From Rhexocercosporidium sp. MPI-PUGE-AT-0058 (Eukaryota; Ascomycota; Leotiomycetes; Helotiales), in NCBI GenBank assembly GCA_020746875.1, contig JAGTJL010000004.1, positions 1,116,001 through 1,180,000 on the forward strand: 64,000 nucleotides of DNA, given 5' to 3'. The position numbers and the translations under genes were made by a program. Below, piece after piece: positions 23,631 through 34,617 of this stretch; the stretch's first letter is position 1, and every line of letters starts with the position of its first letter. The notes beneath the pieces are model-generated. The model was given only the letters and a program-made list of their open reading frames with translations. It had not been told where the DNA came from and searched no databases.

Positions 23631-25003
23631 GCCAAGCGACTCTTTCCAAAATCCACCCAATCCACCACCCGCCAACCCACCAACCACGAATCGATCAGTG
23701 ACGGCAAGAACCGAGAGTGACGATCTCATAGCATCTCGACATCTGATCGACTGTCATATACACCCACCTCCTTGTAATCCGAAACCCCTAGATAAGTCAA
23801 AGATACTCTACTCTATATCTACATCAGCATGTAACACCACATACATCAATCGGGAACGGGTTGCGGAATCCTTGTTGTGGTGAGATATCCCAGGGGATCA
23901 GTAGAGTAGCAGTTAACGCACGCATTTCGCGTCATGGGCTTTTGGAGGGGGCACTGATGGTGTTCCTTTGCCGTTTTGGTATTCGATGGGGGTGTGGGAT
24001 TGTGGAGGTGGTGCTGGAGCTGGTGCTGGTGGGAGAAGTGGTGATTTGCTGCTAGCTGTGCTGTAACTCCCACCTCTTTCTTCCTATGTCCTAAGGACAC
24101 AAGCGATGGTGACTCGTGAATTGGAGGTGTGGTCCTCCTTCTGAGATTTCTCATTTACTTGGGATTATATCTTCGAAGAGAGGTATAGCTATTTCCATCG
24201 CGTATTCTGAGCTTGGGATGTTCTGTGAAGTATTTTCGCTCTTTGATTCTTGTACCAACTTCGACCGGAGACTTGAGTGTTATTTGATGTTTCAACAGGT
24301 ATTCTCGTATGGTCTGGTTGTGAAGGACGTCGTATGGAAGGGTGCTTGGTAAATCAAGTCCTGATGAGGATAATGTGGAAGACCATAGATGGGTGCATGA
24401 AAGGAAATAAACAGAAGGCAAAGCATTGAATATTCACAACACAGACGTCTACCTATCTATTGGCTCATGACCGGTCTCTACAAACCGTTTCTTCCTTCCC
24501 TCTCGATCACACTAGAGGCCCAGATTGCATGACAAGTTCTTGCTTTCTTCAACCGCTGCCGCTGGCAAAGACTTCTCAACAGGAGATCAGAACACGGAGA
24601 AATTAAATAAATAATCAGAACGAAAGCAATGAATTCAAATGCAACCTTCGTACTAGTCTTTTGGTTCTCGCTGCCATGACGCATTTGGACATCGAATACC
24701 CCTATTTACCTCGCTAAGCTCTAGAATGCTCCAGCATTATTTACATCGATACGGTCACCTCATACGAAGAGTTGTGTTTTTGAGAATCTTCGCCTAGCGG
24801 CGGAGAAGTTGTGTTTACAATGCAGGAAATCTTTCGCATCTCATCTAGCTAGTCTATTTCGCAGTGCAAGTGCAGTGGGGTACTGTAAGATCTACATTCT
24901 ATGAAGCAATCCTGCACCCAGCCCACAGCCATCCAATCTCTGTGCAATACAAAAGCATCAACAAACCCAGCCAAGTTCCCCATCTGAATGCAATAAAATC
25001 AAC

Positions 25004-27605
25004 TCATCCTCGACTACCAGATCTCGCAGTGAAGGCATCTAGGTCACTCAAAGCCTGACTCAAGATCTCTTTCTTCTTCTTCAGCCCAGCTCGCTCTTTG
25101 ACGGTACGATCGTCTTCAGACCCCAATAGCGCTACTTGCTCGTCTGTCAATTCCCACGCAACATCGGGGGAGAACCTGGGAAGGTGTCAGTGAGTGCCCT
25201 GTTTTGGAATTGGTTTGTGAGGTTTTATTGCAGAAGCCACAGTTTGCATACTGTCATCAAAGGAGATGGAGAATTACACTCTTGGTAGGTTTTGGATGAG
25301 GCATGCCTCTACAGCATTAACGCTGACATCGTCGATGAATTTCTTGAGGGCGACCTATAGGCGTTTTAATATGCTATCGTAGATGTATAGTACTTGAAGC
25401 ATTGAGTGGATCTTACCTGGTAATACGCAGCAGCTACATCTGCAGCCAATGAGACAGAGTACTCCTCGACATTCGGTCGTGTCCCATCCTTCAGCAAGCG
25501 AAGAGTGTCAAGCAAAGTTGAAAGCGCCACATTCGTAGGTGACCTCACATCCTCCGAGGTATATCCGCAGCCTTTCAGAGAAAGTGAATCAAATGCCCTA
25601 TTATGTCGGTTGCCCTGAATTTCTTGGACCTCTTCTGTAAGGGAATCATTGTACGTGATCGGGTGGATCGATAGATGCGGCTCAAGCAGCTCGTCCAGCT
25701 TCTCCTTTAGATCCTTTCGGAGTTTGTGCAACGAAGGCTGAACGAGACCCTTCATCAAACGAGTCCTGGTATTATCATCACATATCTCAGACAAGATTTT
25801 GTTGAAGGTGATTGCCGCAGCTTCGTGGACCTGCTCGGCGAGATTCTGCGTGATGTGCTCCCACGGCTTGCACTGCCGACTGAAGAGATCTCCAACTACG
25901 AGAGGGTTGAATGTACCGGGCAATTCACGACCTCTGCACTCCACCATGAGTTCCCTGACTACCTCCAAGTAATCGCATCTCATCATGAACTTTGACGGAC
26001 TGTGTCGCGTGGGCTGCTGGTCGTCTTCGACTATCTCCAGGGCATGACCATGCAGGACCATTTTGTCGGCGTATTCGGTAAGAGTCTTCTGGATGTTCGC
26101 ACGGAGACGCCTCTCAAACGCATCCTGCTGGCCCGGGTAGGACACAAAGAAAGGATCTGCGTAGACGCCATCAATGGCTGCTTTAACCATGGTAGATACT
26201 CTGCTGCTGATCTGATGGAGGTACGTGTGCTTCTCCCTAATCGTGCTACGTGACTTTCCCAGCTGGTGCAGTTTGGATGTGCAGTCCTTGAGCCCCAGTT
26301 GGACTTCGTACTTGACACTAGGAAGGGAATCGTTGATTTGCTTCCAGAGCACGTCGCGTAGTCGTTCTCTCAAATTCGCGATACCGAGTTGCGAAGTTTT
26401 GAGGGCTTGTTTCCAATCCGAGTCTGAAAAGAAGGCTGCTTCTCTTGCTTCTCGCTGTTCGGTGGTATCGTCGGCAGTAGCATGGCTTTTGTTGCGGAGG
26501 ACATGCCAACCCAGGCTAAGTTTGACATTCTCATTCTGGGCCAATTCAACTAGGACATAAATTAATGATTGCCAAAAAAAAACCCCCCGATGGAGGTCAT
26601 CTGCCGTGCATACGCCGGGACACGTAAGTCTGGATTCAAAGTTGGGAACTTACTGTAGTACTTTTCAGTGTCTGATCCCCTATCGATCTTGTCCGGCTTG
26701 GTGATCAGTCCAAGTGTTCTGGTACCCGATGGATCAATCTCTCTGGCGAACTTGGTAACCGGCTGGTTTGCGAAGGCACTGTCTGCTGCAACGACGGCAA
26801 GTATGATACTACGCTTTTGCTTCATGTACCCCACAACGAGATCTTGTACCAAGTCTACGTCATCATCTGACCTAGGATTCAAGATTAGAAGGTTTCCGAA
26901 GGTATCCGGTGTGTGTATCTATCTGACGAGCACATTCGAAGGGGGGTGAGATGACAACATCAGGGGAGTGTAGCTGAAAAATGGTATCCACTTACTGGTT
27001 TTTGTCCGAAGCGCTGAACAGTCCTGGCAGATCCACCATGGTCAAGTTAGGAGCAGTCGAAGAAGTACTTTCGATTCTCAACACATCATTGCTAAAGACT
27101 TTAGCATCGGGACCACTTCCCGTTAAGCCCATCTCAACTCTGGCGGCTTCGATGATCTTGGCGAAGTTCTTCTGCTCACTCTCCTTTTCATAGAACTTTA
27201 GAAGCTTCACCCGCTCCTCCTCCGTTCTGTTGGCGGAAGGTTGGATCTGGACTTTGACCTCCGACTTCTCGCTCCGTCGGAGGATCAGTTCGGTAGCGAA
27301 TCGAGTGCAAAGGCCTTCAGCGGTTGGAAAGGCGATTCCAGAGAGCGATTCAAGGGTCGATGACTTTCCAGATGATTGAGAACCACAGACGATGATTTGT
27401 GGAAGATCGACACTGAAGTTGTGGAATCAGCATAGTAAACAGACACATGATCTGCATGGACGACTTACTAGTGACTGACTCCGTTGGAACGCAAGGCATC
27501 GACGATATCAAGCAGATCAGTATGCTTTTTGGAATGGATGAATCCCGATGTCTTTTGTGAGATCTGCTCTGCAAGCCCGAGCGTTGTGGTTGAAGCTTCT
27601 CCCAT
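25004..27605 (-). CDS. Dynamin-family large GTPase (Mx-like)
   Basis: Six exons: 27469-27605, 26996-27412, 26654-26871, 25417-26549, 25278-25354 and 25004-25175. All introns are GT-AG and phases match, giving 717 aa. The ATG at 27605 starts MGEASTTTLGLAEQ. Dynamin GTPases self-assemble on membranes and constrict or remodel them. Visible GTPase motifs are G1 GSQSSGKSS (56-64), switch I GLCTRFATE (79-87), DLPG (173-176) and TKPD (242-245). The helical middle region follows, and a short GTPase-effector domain is encoded by the last two exons (KKFIDDVSVNAVEACLI...). There is no pleckstrin-homology or proline-rich domain, so it belongs to the fungal group usually named after Mx proteins rather than Vps1 or Dnm1. 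Its membrane target is unknown. Confidence 0.95.
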
Positions 27606-28174
27606 CTTGATTCGACGATATCGTGGTCAAGACGAACAGCTGGGATTGGCAAAATGAGGAAGTGAAATCAGAACGCCCCAAGGGATGTTGTCCACATTCA
27701 AGAAGAAGTTGGATTAGGCGAGGTGGGAGACTTCTTAAGTATCGTGGAGGTTAATTGAGGATTTGCGGCTATCAAAGACTGGTGAAACGTTCGGATTTGT
27801 GCAGGGGGTGCGCTTTGAAGACTAGTACAGAGGGGAAGCAATACAAGACAAACACTACCATTTGGGTGAAAAGAGTTGCTGTGTTCACACCTCAATTAAA
27901 TGAATCATTGAAAGCAAAAATGAGTAATTGGATAATGGAAGATATTGACTGTCAAAAAGAGAGAGAAGAAAACACCTTTTCGATCACGCCCAAAGCGAGC
28001 AGGCAGTCAACGGGAGGTCCTGCCGCCATCCAGAACTTTCAGGACAATATTTTTCTTGAATAAGAACAAAGGACATGTAAAGCAGTAACTGGCATTCGCA
28101 ATGTCGCAAACTTGATCCAGGAAATGGAAGGATTGCTATGCTCGATCAAGATGGCCAGTCCCAATCACAAAATA
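27606..28174. other. Promoter-side spacer of the dynamin gene
   Basis: No ORF with support. It contains the 5' flank of the dynamin gene and the 3' flank of the nucleotidylyltransferase gene, both on the minus strand. Confidence 0.6.
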
Positions 28175-29071
28175 TTAGTCTTTATACAGCCCTTCTGTCA
28201 GTATCCACTCTTTCACTCTTGTGGTTACCAACTTTCCCAAAGCCTCTTTATCACCATCCGCAACCGCATTCCTGACTTTCGTACTACTAACCACCTCCTC
28301 ACCCTCCCTCCGCCCTTCCACCATCTCAATCCTCTTCTCTGTTACCCACTCCCTCAACCCCCCAACATCCTGCCTATTCCCCTCCCCCAAATCGCTCACA
28401 TACCGATCCTGCGCCTTCCGATCCCCCCACTCATCATCAGCCCGATACGTAACCCTCAATCTATGCTTGTCAAGAAAAGGTTGGATAGGCTTCAGGGTAT
28501 GTGAAGGAGGGTAGTATTTCGTATCCAGCAGCCTGACTAGGGTATCGTAACCTATTAAATGGACTTGTTCTGTTTCTGGAAGAGGATATGCTTCTGATGG
28601 GGATATATGTGGGTATTTGTCTGCGAAGTAAGGGAGCGTCGTTACGCCTATATCTATTCCCACTTCGCTCTGCTTGGACTGAGTCGTGGAAGATGGTTTG
28701 AAGTTGGCCAGTAAATCTTGGGCAAAAACCTCCATCATTGCCAATCGCTCTTCGAACGAAGCGGGTTTGGGAGCTTTATCTGCATTTTGTATGGCGAGGA
28801 GAAGGAGGACTCGGTGCGGGGTCGAGGCTGAAGTGGAGGATTGTAGAGCTGAGAGTATTATGCGGGCATGGGCGAGGGTAGGCGGATTGAAGGACGAGTC
28901 GAGAATGTAAAGGGTCTTGGGAGGTGGAGGGAGAGAGAGAGGCGTTGAATTAATGGGTTTGGGTATCGAGGAGAGGATTCGAAAAGGTGCGTTTGAGGTG
29001 CGAAAGCTCTGGAGGGCTTGCCTGAAGTGAGTGAGCATTTGTTCGGGATTTGAAGAGGAAGATGTGCTCAT
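28175..29071 (-). CDS. Pof1/NMNAT-type nucleotidylyltransferase
   Basis: A single-exon 298-aa protein. The ATG at 29071 is used; the frame is open a few codons upstream but without ATG. It matches the nicotinamide-mononucleotide adenylyltransferase superfamily, with nucleotide-binding motif SSFNPPTLAHARI (the T-x-x-H form of the HxGH signature, about residues 65-77), a central IGYDTLVRLLDTKYYPP, and the C-terminal SSTKVRNAV corresponding to the ISSTxxR signature. Among fungi the closest described type is yeast Pof1, a cytosolic protein linked to filamentation and protein quality control. Whether it adenylates NMN is not known from sequence. It starts 310 bp from the divergent reductase-like gene. 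Confidence 0.85.
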   Translation of the reverse strand: MSTSSSSNPEQMLTHFRQALQSFRTSNAPFRILSSIPKPINSTPLSLPPPPKTLYILDSSFNPPTLAHARIILSALQSSTSASTPHRVLLLLAIQNADKAPKPASFEERLAMMEVFAQDLLANFKPSSTTQSKQSEVGIDIGVTTLPYFADKYPHISPSEAYPLPETEQVHLIGYDTLVRLLDTKYYPPSHTLKPIQPFLDKHRLRVTYRADDEWGDRKAQDRYVSDLGEGNRQDVGGLREWVTEKRIEMVEGRREGEEVVSSTKVRNAVADGDKEALGKLVTTRVKEWILTEGLYKD

Positions 29072-29381
29072 TATGCTTGAAGACAACTTGATAGAAGGTT
29101 AGTAGAGAAAAGGTACAGGATTGTGAAGCTCAGATGATGTCCAATCGGACAATTGAAGCGCGAGGCTGTTGAAGTGGAGTGAGTGAGTGGAGATCAGATC
29201 AATGGCGGGGTTTCAATCTGGCAGCATTCAGGGGGTTGAGCCGAGGCGAGGCTGAAATGTTTGCTTGGTTTGCTTTCTGCACACCCATGTCTGCAGTCAG
29301 AGTCCTGACGACATTGAAGAAATCCAGTCGTACCACATCTCACTAGCACTTGCACACCTCTGTTGCAAGCAGCCATTTACA
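29072..29381. promoter_or_regulatory. Shared divergent promoter region
   Basis: Only 310 bp separate the start codons of the nucleotidylyltransferase (minus) and the steroid-reductase-like gene (plus), so both promoters must lie here or overlap. No TATA box stands out. Co-regulation is possible but not shown. Confidence 0.55.
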
Positions 29382-30425
29382 ATGGCGATTGTAGAGAACT
29401 GGATGCCACCATCGCGGGAGAATTGGGAGCTGGTCTGCTACATCTTCCAGTTCTTTCCACTGGTAAGCCTTGCTCTTGGGAATCCAACTCTACTGTTCTG
29501 GGAATAAGCCATGCTAAAAAGTGATACAGGTAACGATCTTTCAATGGATTCAGCCATGGTATGGAGCTGGAAAAACCTCGACTAATAGTCGCTTCAATAT
29601 TCCGGGGAAGATTGCTTGGATGACAATGGAAACCCCGGGACTTCTTACACTGTTATATATCATGTCCACCCTACCGGCACAAGTCGGTATGACACAAATA
29701 CCATGGGAGAACAAAGTCATGGCCGGTCTCTATGTGAGTAAAACTCTCTATTTCTGGTGTTCATTCTATGTTCCAAAATATGATCCCCTACGAGTATTAA
29801 CAAACAATAGACTATTCATTACCTATATCGAGCAATCCTTTGCCCTATAATCGCACCCTCAATGTCTCCGATCCACCCACTCGTCTGGCTCTTTGCTCTA
29901 ACTTTCCAAATCACCAACGGTCTCTGCATTGGATCCTGGCTAGGAGGTCACGGTCCCACGTCCCGCCTTGACTGGCAAAGCTATGGGAACACCTACAAAG
30001 CCGGCGGCCGAATCGAACTCGGCATGTTCATCTGGGCATTTGGCCTAATGGGTAACGCATTCCACGATGATGAGCTCCGCGAGATCCGGCGCGCCGCACT
30101 ACGAAACCAAGAATCCGCCTCCAAAGAAGCTGGACAAAGTACAGGCAAGGGTAAGGTGGCAAAGAAGGGCGTAGACAAAGTCTACATGATTCCTGAGAAC
30201 GGACTGTTTCGGTGGATTTTCTATCCGCATTACTTGTGTGAGTGGTTTGAGTGGGCCGGCTTTTTGATGGTGGGAGGATGGAATTGTCTTCCTGCAAGAA
30301 CTTTCCTGCTTAATGAGATTGCGGCGATGCTGCCGAGAGCTTTGCAGGGTAAGAAGTGGTATGAAGAGCGGTTTGGCAAGGAGAAAACCGCTGGGAGGAA
30401 GGCGATCATACCGGGAATCTTGTGA
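29382..30425 (+). CDS. 3-oxo-5-alpha-steroid 4-dehydrogenase family protein
   Basis: Three exons (29382-29462, 29530-29733, 29811-30425), all phase 0 with GT-AG introns of 67 and 77 nt, give 299 aa. The C-terminal half has hallmarks of the steroid 5-alpha-reductase family (PF02544), which reduces a C=C bond of steroid or polyprenoid substrates with NADPH in the ER: GRIELGMFIWAFGLMGN followed by a D..L..IRR segment, PHYLCEWFEWAGF, and the ending WYEERFG...RKAIIPGIL. Several hydrophobic helices fit an integral membrane enzyme. A 35-residue Lys/Gly/Ser-rich insert (about 205-235) interrupts the conserved region. The substrate cannot be told; steroid, polyprenol and fatty-acyl enoyl substrates are all possible. 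Confidence 0.88.
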
Positions 30426-30714
30426 TTTGGTGTGATGTCTGGTGGAGAACTGTATTCTTGGAGTGGCCCGTGTTTCACGGGTAATTAATAGTATGGTAGT
30501 GGGAGAGTTTGAGATTTGGCATTTTTTATTATTTGGCTGACAACGAAAGGAAGTGTAAAATTAGCTCAAAGCATCAGACGTAAAGCATCGTAATCATGAT
30601 ACACCTAATTAACCCTGTAAATATCTAGCCTGAACGTCAAAAAAGCCACGACGATAAGAAGCAGGAGACCCATCAAGTCGTATTCGCGTGCTCATCTGTC
30701 GTCGTATCATATTG

Positions 30715-32324
30715 TTACTGAGATCTTGCATATCTCTTCGTCTCTCTCCTCTGCATGATCTCGGCCTTCTTCTCTTCGTTCTGAGTAGGGTCGTTCTTGG
30801 CATCACCATCTTGACCTGGGTTGGCCATCTCATACTCAAGCATCTTGATGAACTTGTAGAAGAAGACGGCGATGAACGTGCCGACCATTGGTCCAACCCC
30901 TATATCAATTAGCTTATTTTCAATCGTATGTAAGGCATTGGGAACTTACAATAGATCCAATGCTCCTTGTCGAAGACTCCAGTCACAACACAAGGTCCAA
31001 AGCTTCGAGCAGGATTCAGTGAGCCACCAGTGTAGTACACACCCACCATCTCCGAGATGAACAAAGCAAGTCCAATACCGACTGGGGCGATGAAAGTAGC
31101 TTTGTGCTTCTCCTTCGCCAACATGAAGATGGTGAAGACTAACTCGGCAGTCAAAATAGCCTCGATGAAGACTCCTTGCACAAGACTGGCACCACCAGCC
31201 AAAGTGGTTCTGACATTCAACTTGGTGGGGAAGAGACCGAGGACCATAGCGGAGGCACAAATGCCACCAGCGATCTGTGCACAGAAAAGACAAATCGCTC
31301 GGACGACAGGTACAGCTCCAACCATGACCATGCCGAGTGTGACAGCAGGGTTGAACAGTCCTCCGGAGATACGAAAGAAGATCCATACGTTGACCATGAG
31401 TGAGAAACCGAAAATGACGGAGATGTAGAGATAGACAGAGACGTTGAAACCAGTCGCACCACCTGATGTGGTATTGCTTGTGGAGTTGCTGTCTGTTGAC
31501 GCTTCGGATTGGATGTTGGCGACCTGCGTTCCGGCGAAAGCGAAGAAGAGGAACATAGTGGTCCCAACGAACTCGCCAATTGTGGCCACGAAGTCTATGA
31601 ATGATAGTTAGCTTGAGCTAATGTGAAGAATTATTGAGGACTTGCGATTCTTCACGTCACTGTTCATCCACTGCGTCCAAGGAAGTCTCATAACTTCCGC
31701 CTTCTCTTCTGCGCTCAGACTCTTGAAGTTGAGTGATGGCCGGTTGTTTCTATGAGCTTCATAATTATACCCATCGATACTCTCCTCATCACTGATCCTC
31801 TTCCGATCCTGGTGATGCCATGGTGGGCCTGCTTCTAGATCTCGATCTATTCTGGACTCTTCAAAGTATGGTTTTGAAGCTGAGCCTGGGGTTCTCTCCC
31901 ATGCGTCAACATTGCGGTATGTACGCGGTGGTCTTGAGCGTTCCACCGAATCGGGATGGTATTCGTCTCTCCGTGGTCCGCGATCTTCATCACGGTAATA
32001 TCCATCGTCCCTGGATCTCAAGGGCCGTCTTGATCCTCCGTCTTGGGAGTAGCTGGGGCGTTCACGGTCATACTCGCCGCCAGAGTGCCGCCTGACCGGT
32101 GCCTGGTTGCTTGGTCTGCGTCTGAGGCCTCCTCTGATATCTTCAGATGAGAAAGGCTGATCGATGGGTGTTCGCTCGGGAGAGTAGGCAATTCGTGGTT
32201 GTTGGTACGCTCGCATGGGCGAGACTGGGGGAACGGGTGGCGATCCGGGACGCTTGATGAGTTCCCCATCCATGACCTTCCCGCCGTAGTGAACGGGAAG
32301 CTCGCTTGACGATTCGCCAGGCAT
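30715..32324 (-). CDS. Aquaporin (MIP family) with long N-terminal extension
   Basis: Three exons: 31646-32324, 30950-31594 and 30715-30899, 502 aa. Intron 1 uses a GC donor (GCAAGT). MIP channels carry water or small solutes across membranes. After a 226-residue, Arg/Asp/Pro-rich cytosolic extension comes a complete six-helix channel with both canonical boxes (FNPAVT and LNPARS) and HWIYWVGP before the last helix. NPARS, with Ser rather than Asp after Arg, points to an orthodox water channel rather than an aquaglyceroporin. Aligning by eye with human AQP1, the aromatic/arginine filter reads Phe, Glu, Gly, Arg. Glu at the usual His position is odd. The acidic/basic tail ends KRYARSQ. The extension is often long in filamentous fungi and may be regulatory. 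Confidence 0.93.
31595..31645 (-). other. GC-AG intron in the aquaporin gene
   Basis: A 51-nt intron whose donor is C|GCAAGT and acceptor CATAG, with GCTAAC branch site 11-16 nt from the end. No GT donor gives the right phase with the acceptor while keeping the conserved channel start (KNHFVATIGEFVGT), whereas this GC donor does so exactly. Confidence 0.8.
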
Positions 32325-34617
32325 GTTGACGACGAAATATGGGAGAAGGATGGGTGCTATAGGAGCTGATCAGCACTTTACAATTTCAAATTTGAAGACA
32401 GGTCCCCGGAGATGTCTGTGTTTCCACAAACTCTTAAGTAAGGTTGGCAGCGAGGGGAATATACTAACCTGGTATCCAAGTATCGGATGGTCTTCGTCTG
32501 AGTGCCTTCTCAATCTTGACAGACTCCTGCTGGACGGTTTATATCTGCAATTCGTTCTTGAGAATAGGAGAAGAGTTTGATGGGGTTTGTCAAAATCCAG
32601 GAAATGGGACCTGTCAGAGTAATATAGGCGTTTCATGCCTTCCAATTCCTGTTCATTTATCCCCCCATCCAGCCACCAGCTTCTCAGATGATACCTGTCA
32701 GAACTGCCCCAACTCCTTCCTTCCCTGCTTCCATGAACATTCAACCCGCCACCGACGTACTGCGAGCCACCGCCATTTCATAGCCTCGAGATCTAGACAT
32801 GGCTTGCATGCCTGCAAATACAAGCATCCAATATAGAACGCATTGCACGACAAAGAAAGCAAATTTTCAGTAATATGAGTCCGAATGGCTGGGTATCGCA
32901 ACTCAAGCTCGGATTTCAGGGACATACCCCGCGAAGATCAATGCAAGTCAACGTGGACCCGGGGATACGATATCTTGAGTGAAGGTCTCGCAAGAGGGCG
33001 GAAGATCCACACGAGGAAATCGCACAGACTTAATCCGGGCAGCAATTCATCGGATGCCAGGGAATTGTGACGTCAATTGAGAGCACAAAATGGGGCTTCC
33101 AACAAAAGCATATCCATGTGAGATGGTGAAACTCAGCTGGCGAATGGTGGTTTCTAGATCTATAAAACATCTTATAAGGGGGCTCTGCGCCGGGATGAAC
33201 CTCGAAGCGAGACTTCGCTGCCACGCCTTTCACAGCTGCGAAATAGACAACTGCCAGCCTCGCCTGCGACGCACACCGGGATGGCATCTCGGCGCATTGC
33301 AGATAACAGATAAAGAAATTTCTGATCTCTGGAGACGGAGCTGCCCCATGGCGATCGGATTGAACCGTGGCTGGGCGTCCCGACTTCGGATGCCTGTCCA
33401 TCAGGCTCGCGGTGGGAGGACTACCCTTCGCTTATAGTTTCGAAGGATTAATGCGAATGTGTTGGGCATCAATATGAGAACCATATCTTGTGCCGTCGTT
33501 CGACAGAAATACTTGGACCATTCCTGCATCGTCGTCGTTGTCGTCAAAGTACGAAATCAAGATCTGAGAACTTTACATTCAGTCATTCGGTCCACTAGAC
33601 TGATTTGAAGATGGTTCAGCAGAGTCACGTGTGCCTCAGGTCTCTCTGCTCATGGATAGGGGCTCACCCTCCTCGCCTAACAAAGCATTTTTCGAAACAG
33701 GTAATACAAGTATTGATATTGATCTGACTCGGTTGTCGATGCCCTTTATCAAAGTGGAGCACCCAACCGAAGCGAGACAAACCCTTGAATCCCTGACACT
33801 ATTACCTGAATCGCAACACCTGCAAGGAAACTTGCACAGGTTGGGAAGACGAACACATACAGCCACTCGATTATTTCATCGTGACTAAAAGTACCAGCAC
33901 AAGATACGTAGGTCCACGAGACCTGCCATTCGCCGTCATTACAGAATAGTTCTGGCCAGGGCCGAACTGCAGCATACACCAATTTTGAAGCCTCATTCCT
34001 CACCGCATCTTGAAGTTCTGGAAACTGTGGATATATCCGTATACAGTACCCTGCATCAAATATTTCGGACGAACATTCTAAGCTCTCCCAAGTCTCATTG
34101 GTCAATTCGACTCACATCGGAGGGATGAGCACGTAACGTCGAACCCCTTCATGGTATTTTCCCCAGCCTTCCTCGTTCGGTTCAACAATGTGGGCAAAAT
34201 GCCAAATTTTTACTTTGCGCGTGATAGACAAAGTCGTAGAATAATCCTATCTGATTTGTCACTATTGAAGTGAATGTGAGAAGTCCCGAACTGGTTTCCT
34301 TCACTGGGACCCTCTATGTACGCCCTGCAGCTGTAACGGGAACTCTATAGCTATATGTAGACTATAGACCTGCACATGGGACTCCTAATATGTGACGCGG
34401 TGACGTTTGTCGTACGTATGTAGGGTCGAACATTGGTATTCCTCTGTTACTTTGCGTTGCTCGCCAATTCCGTTCGTTTTGGTTATGTTGCCGAGCGAGT
34501 GAGGCCCCACGGAACTCCAATACTGCACTGGTTTGCCTCCTCAAATGCAGACCTTTCAAATGGCAGTAGCTAAAATGCAAGCCGTAGTGGTCTCTCTCAA
34601 CATCTGTTTGCCGGAAA
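32325..34617. other. Spacer upstream of the aquaporin gene
   Basis: No well-supported gene. The first kilobase should hold the aquaporin promoter. A possible gene relic lies at 33749-34260 on the minus strand (separate entry). Plus-strand ORFs at 33090-33437 and 33631-33888 have no domain and are probably chance. Confidence 0.5.
33749..34260 (-). pseudogene. Possible gene fragment with one membrane helix
   Basis: A 118-codon minus frame (34105-33749) has natural-looking composition, for example YCIRIYPQFPELQDAV and NDGEWQVSWTYVSCAGTF, followed by a hydrophobic helix (YVFVFPTCASFLAGVAIQVIV) and a stop. It has no ATG near its start. A second short frame just upstream (about 34250-34129) reads HFAHIVEPNEEGWGKYHEG and ends at a GTGAGT donor, but the only in-phase acceptor would make an intron of about 33 nt. 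This looks like parts of one gene, either with unrecognised exons or decayed. Family unknown. Confidence 0.3.

Larger units (their letters stand above)
19771..25003. other. 5.2-kb gene-free region
   Basis: I see no convincing gene. The first kilobase is the promoter of the secreted-protein gene, with a purine-rich, G-run-rich segment at 20238-20287 and a GA repeat near 20708-20727. Further on are a CATG/CTC repeat (21495-21534), CACAT repeats (23607-23630) and many short pyrimidine runs. Small minus-strand ORFs at 23846-24421 share a frame but have no domain. Confidence 0.5.

Noticed and set aside
23846..24421. Two minus ORFs in the same frame with an intermediate GTAAAT donor
   Set aside because: The possible splice soon meets a stop, the first segment starts at TTG, and the second is His/Pro-rich. 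Not enough to call a gene.
25004..27605. Antiviral function implied by the Mx name
   Set aside because: The name reflects sequence grouping only. Nothing in the sequence shows an antiviral role in a fungus.
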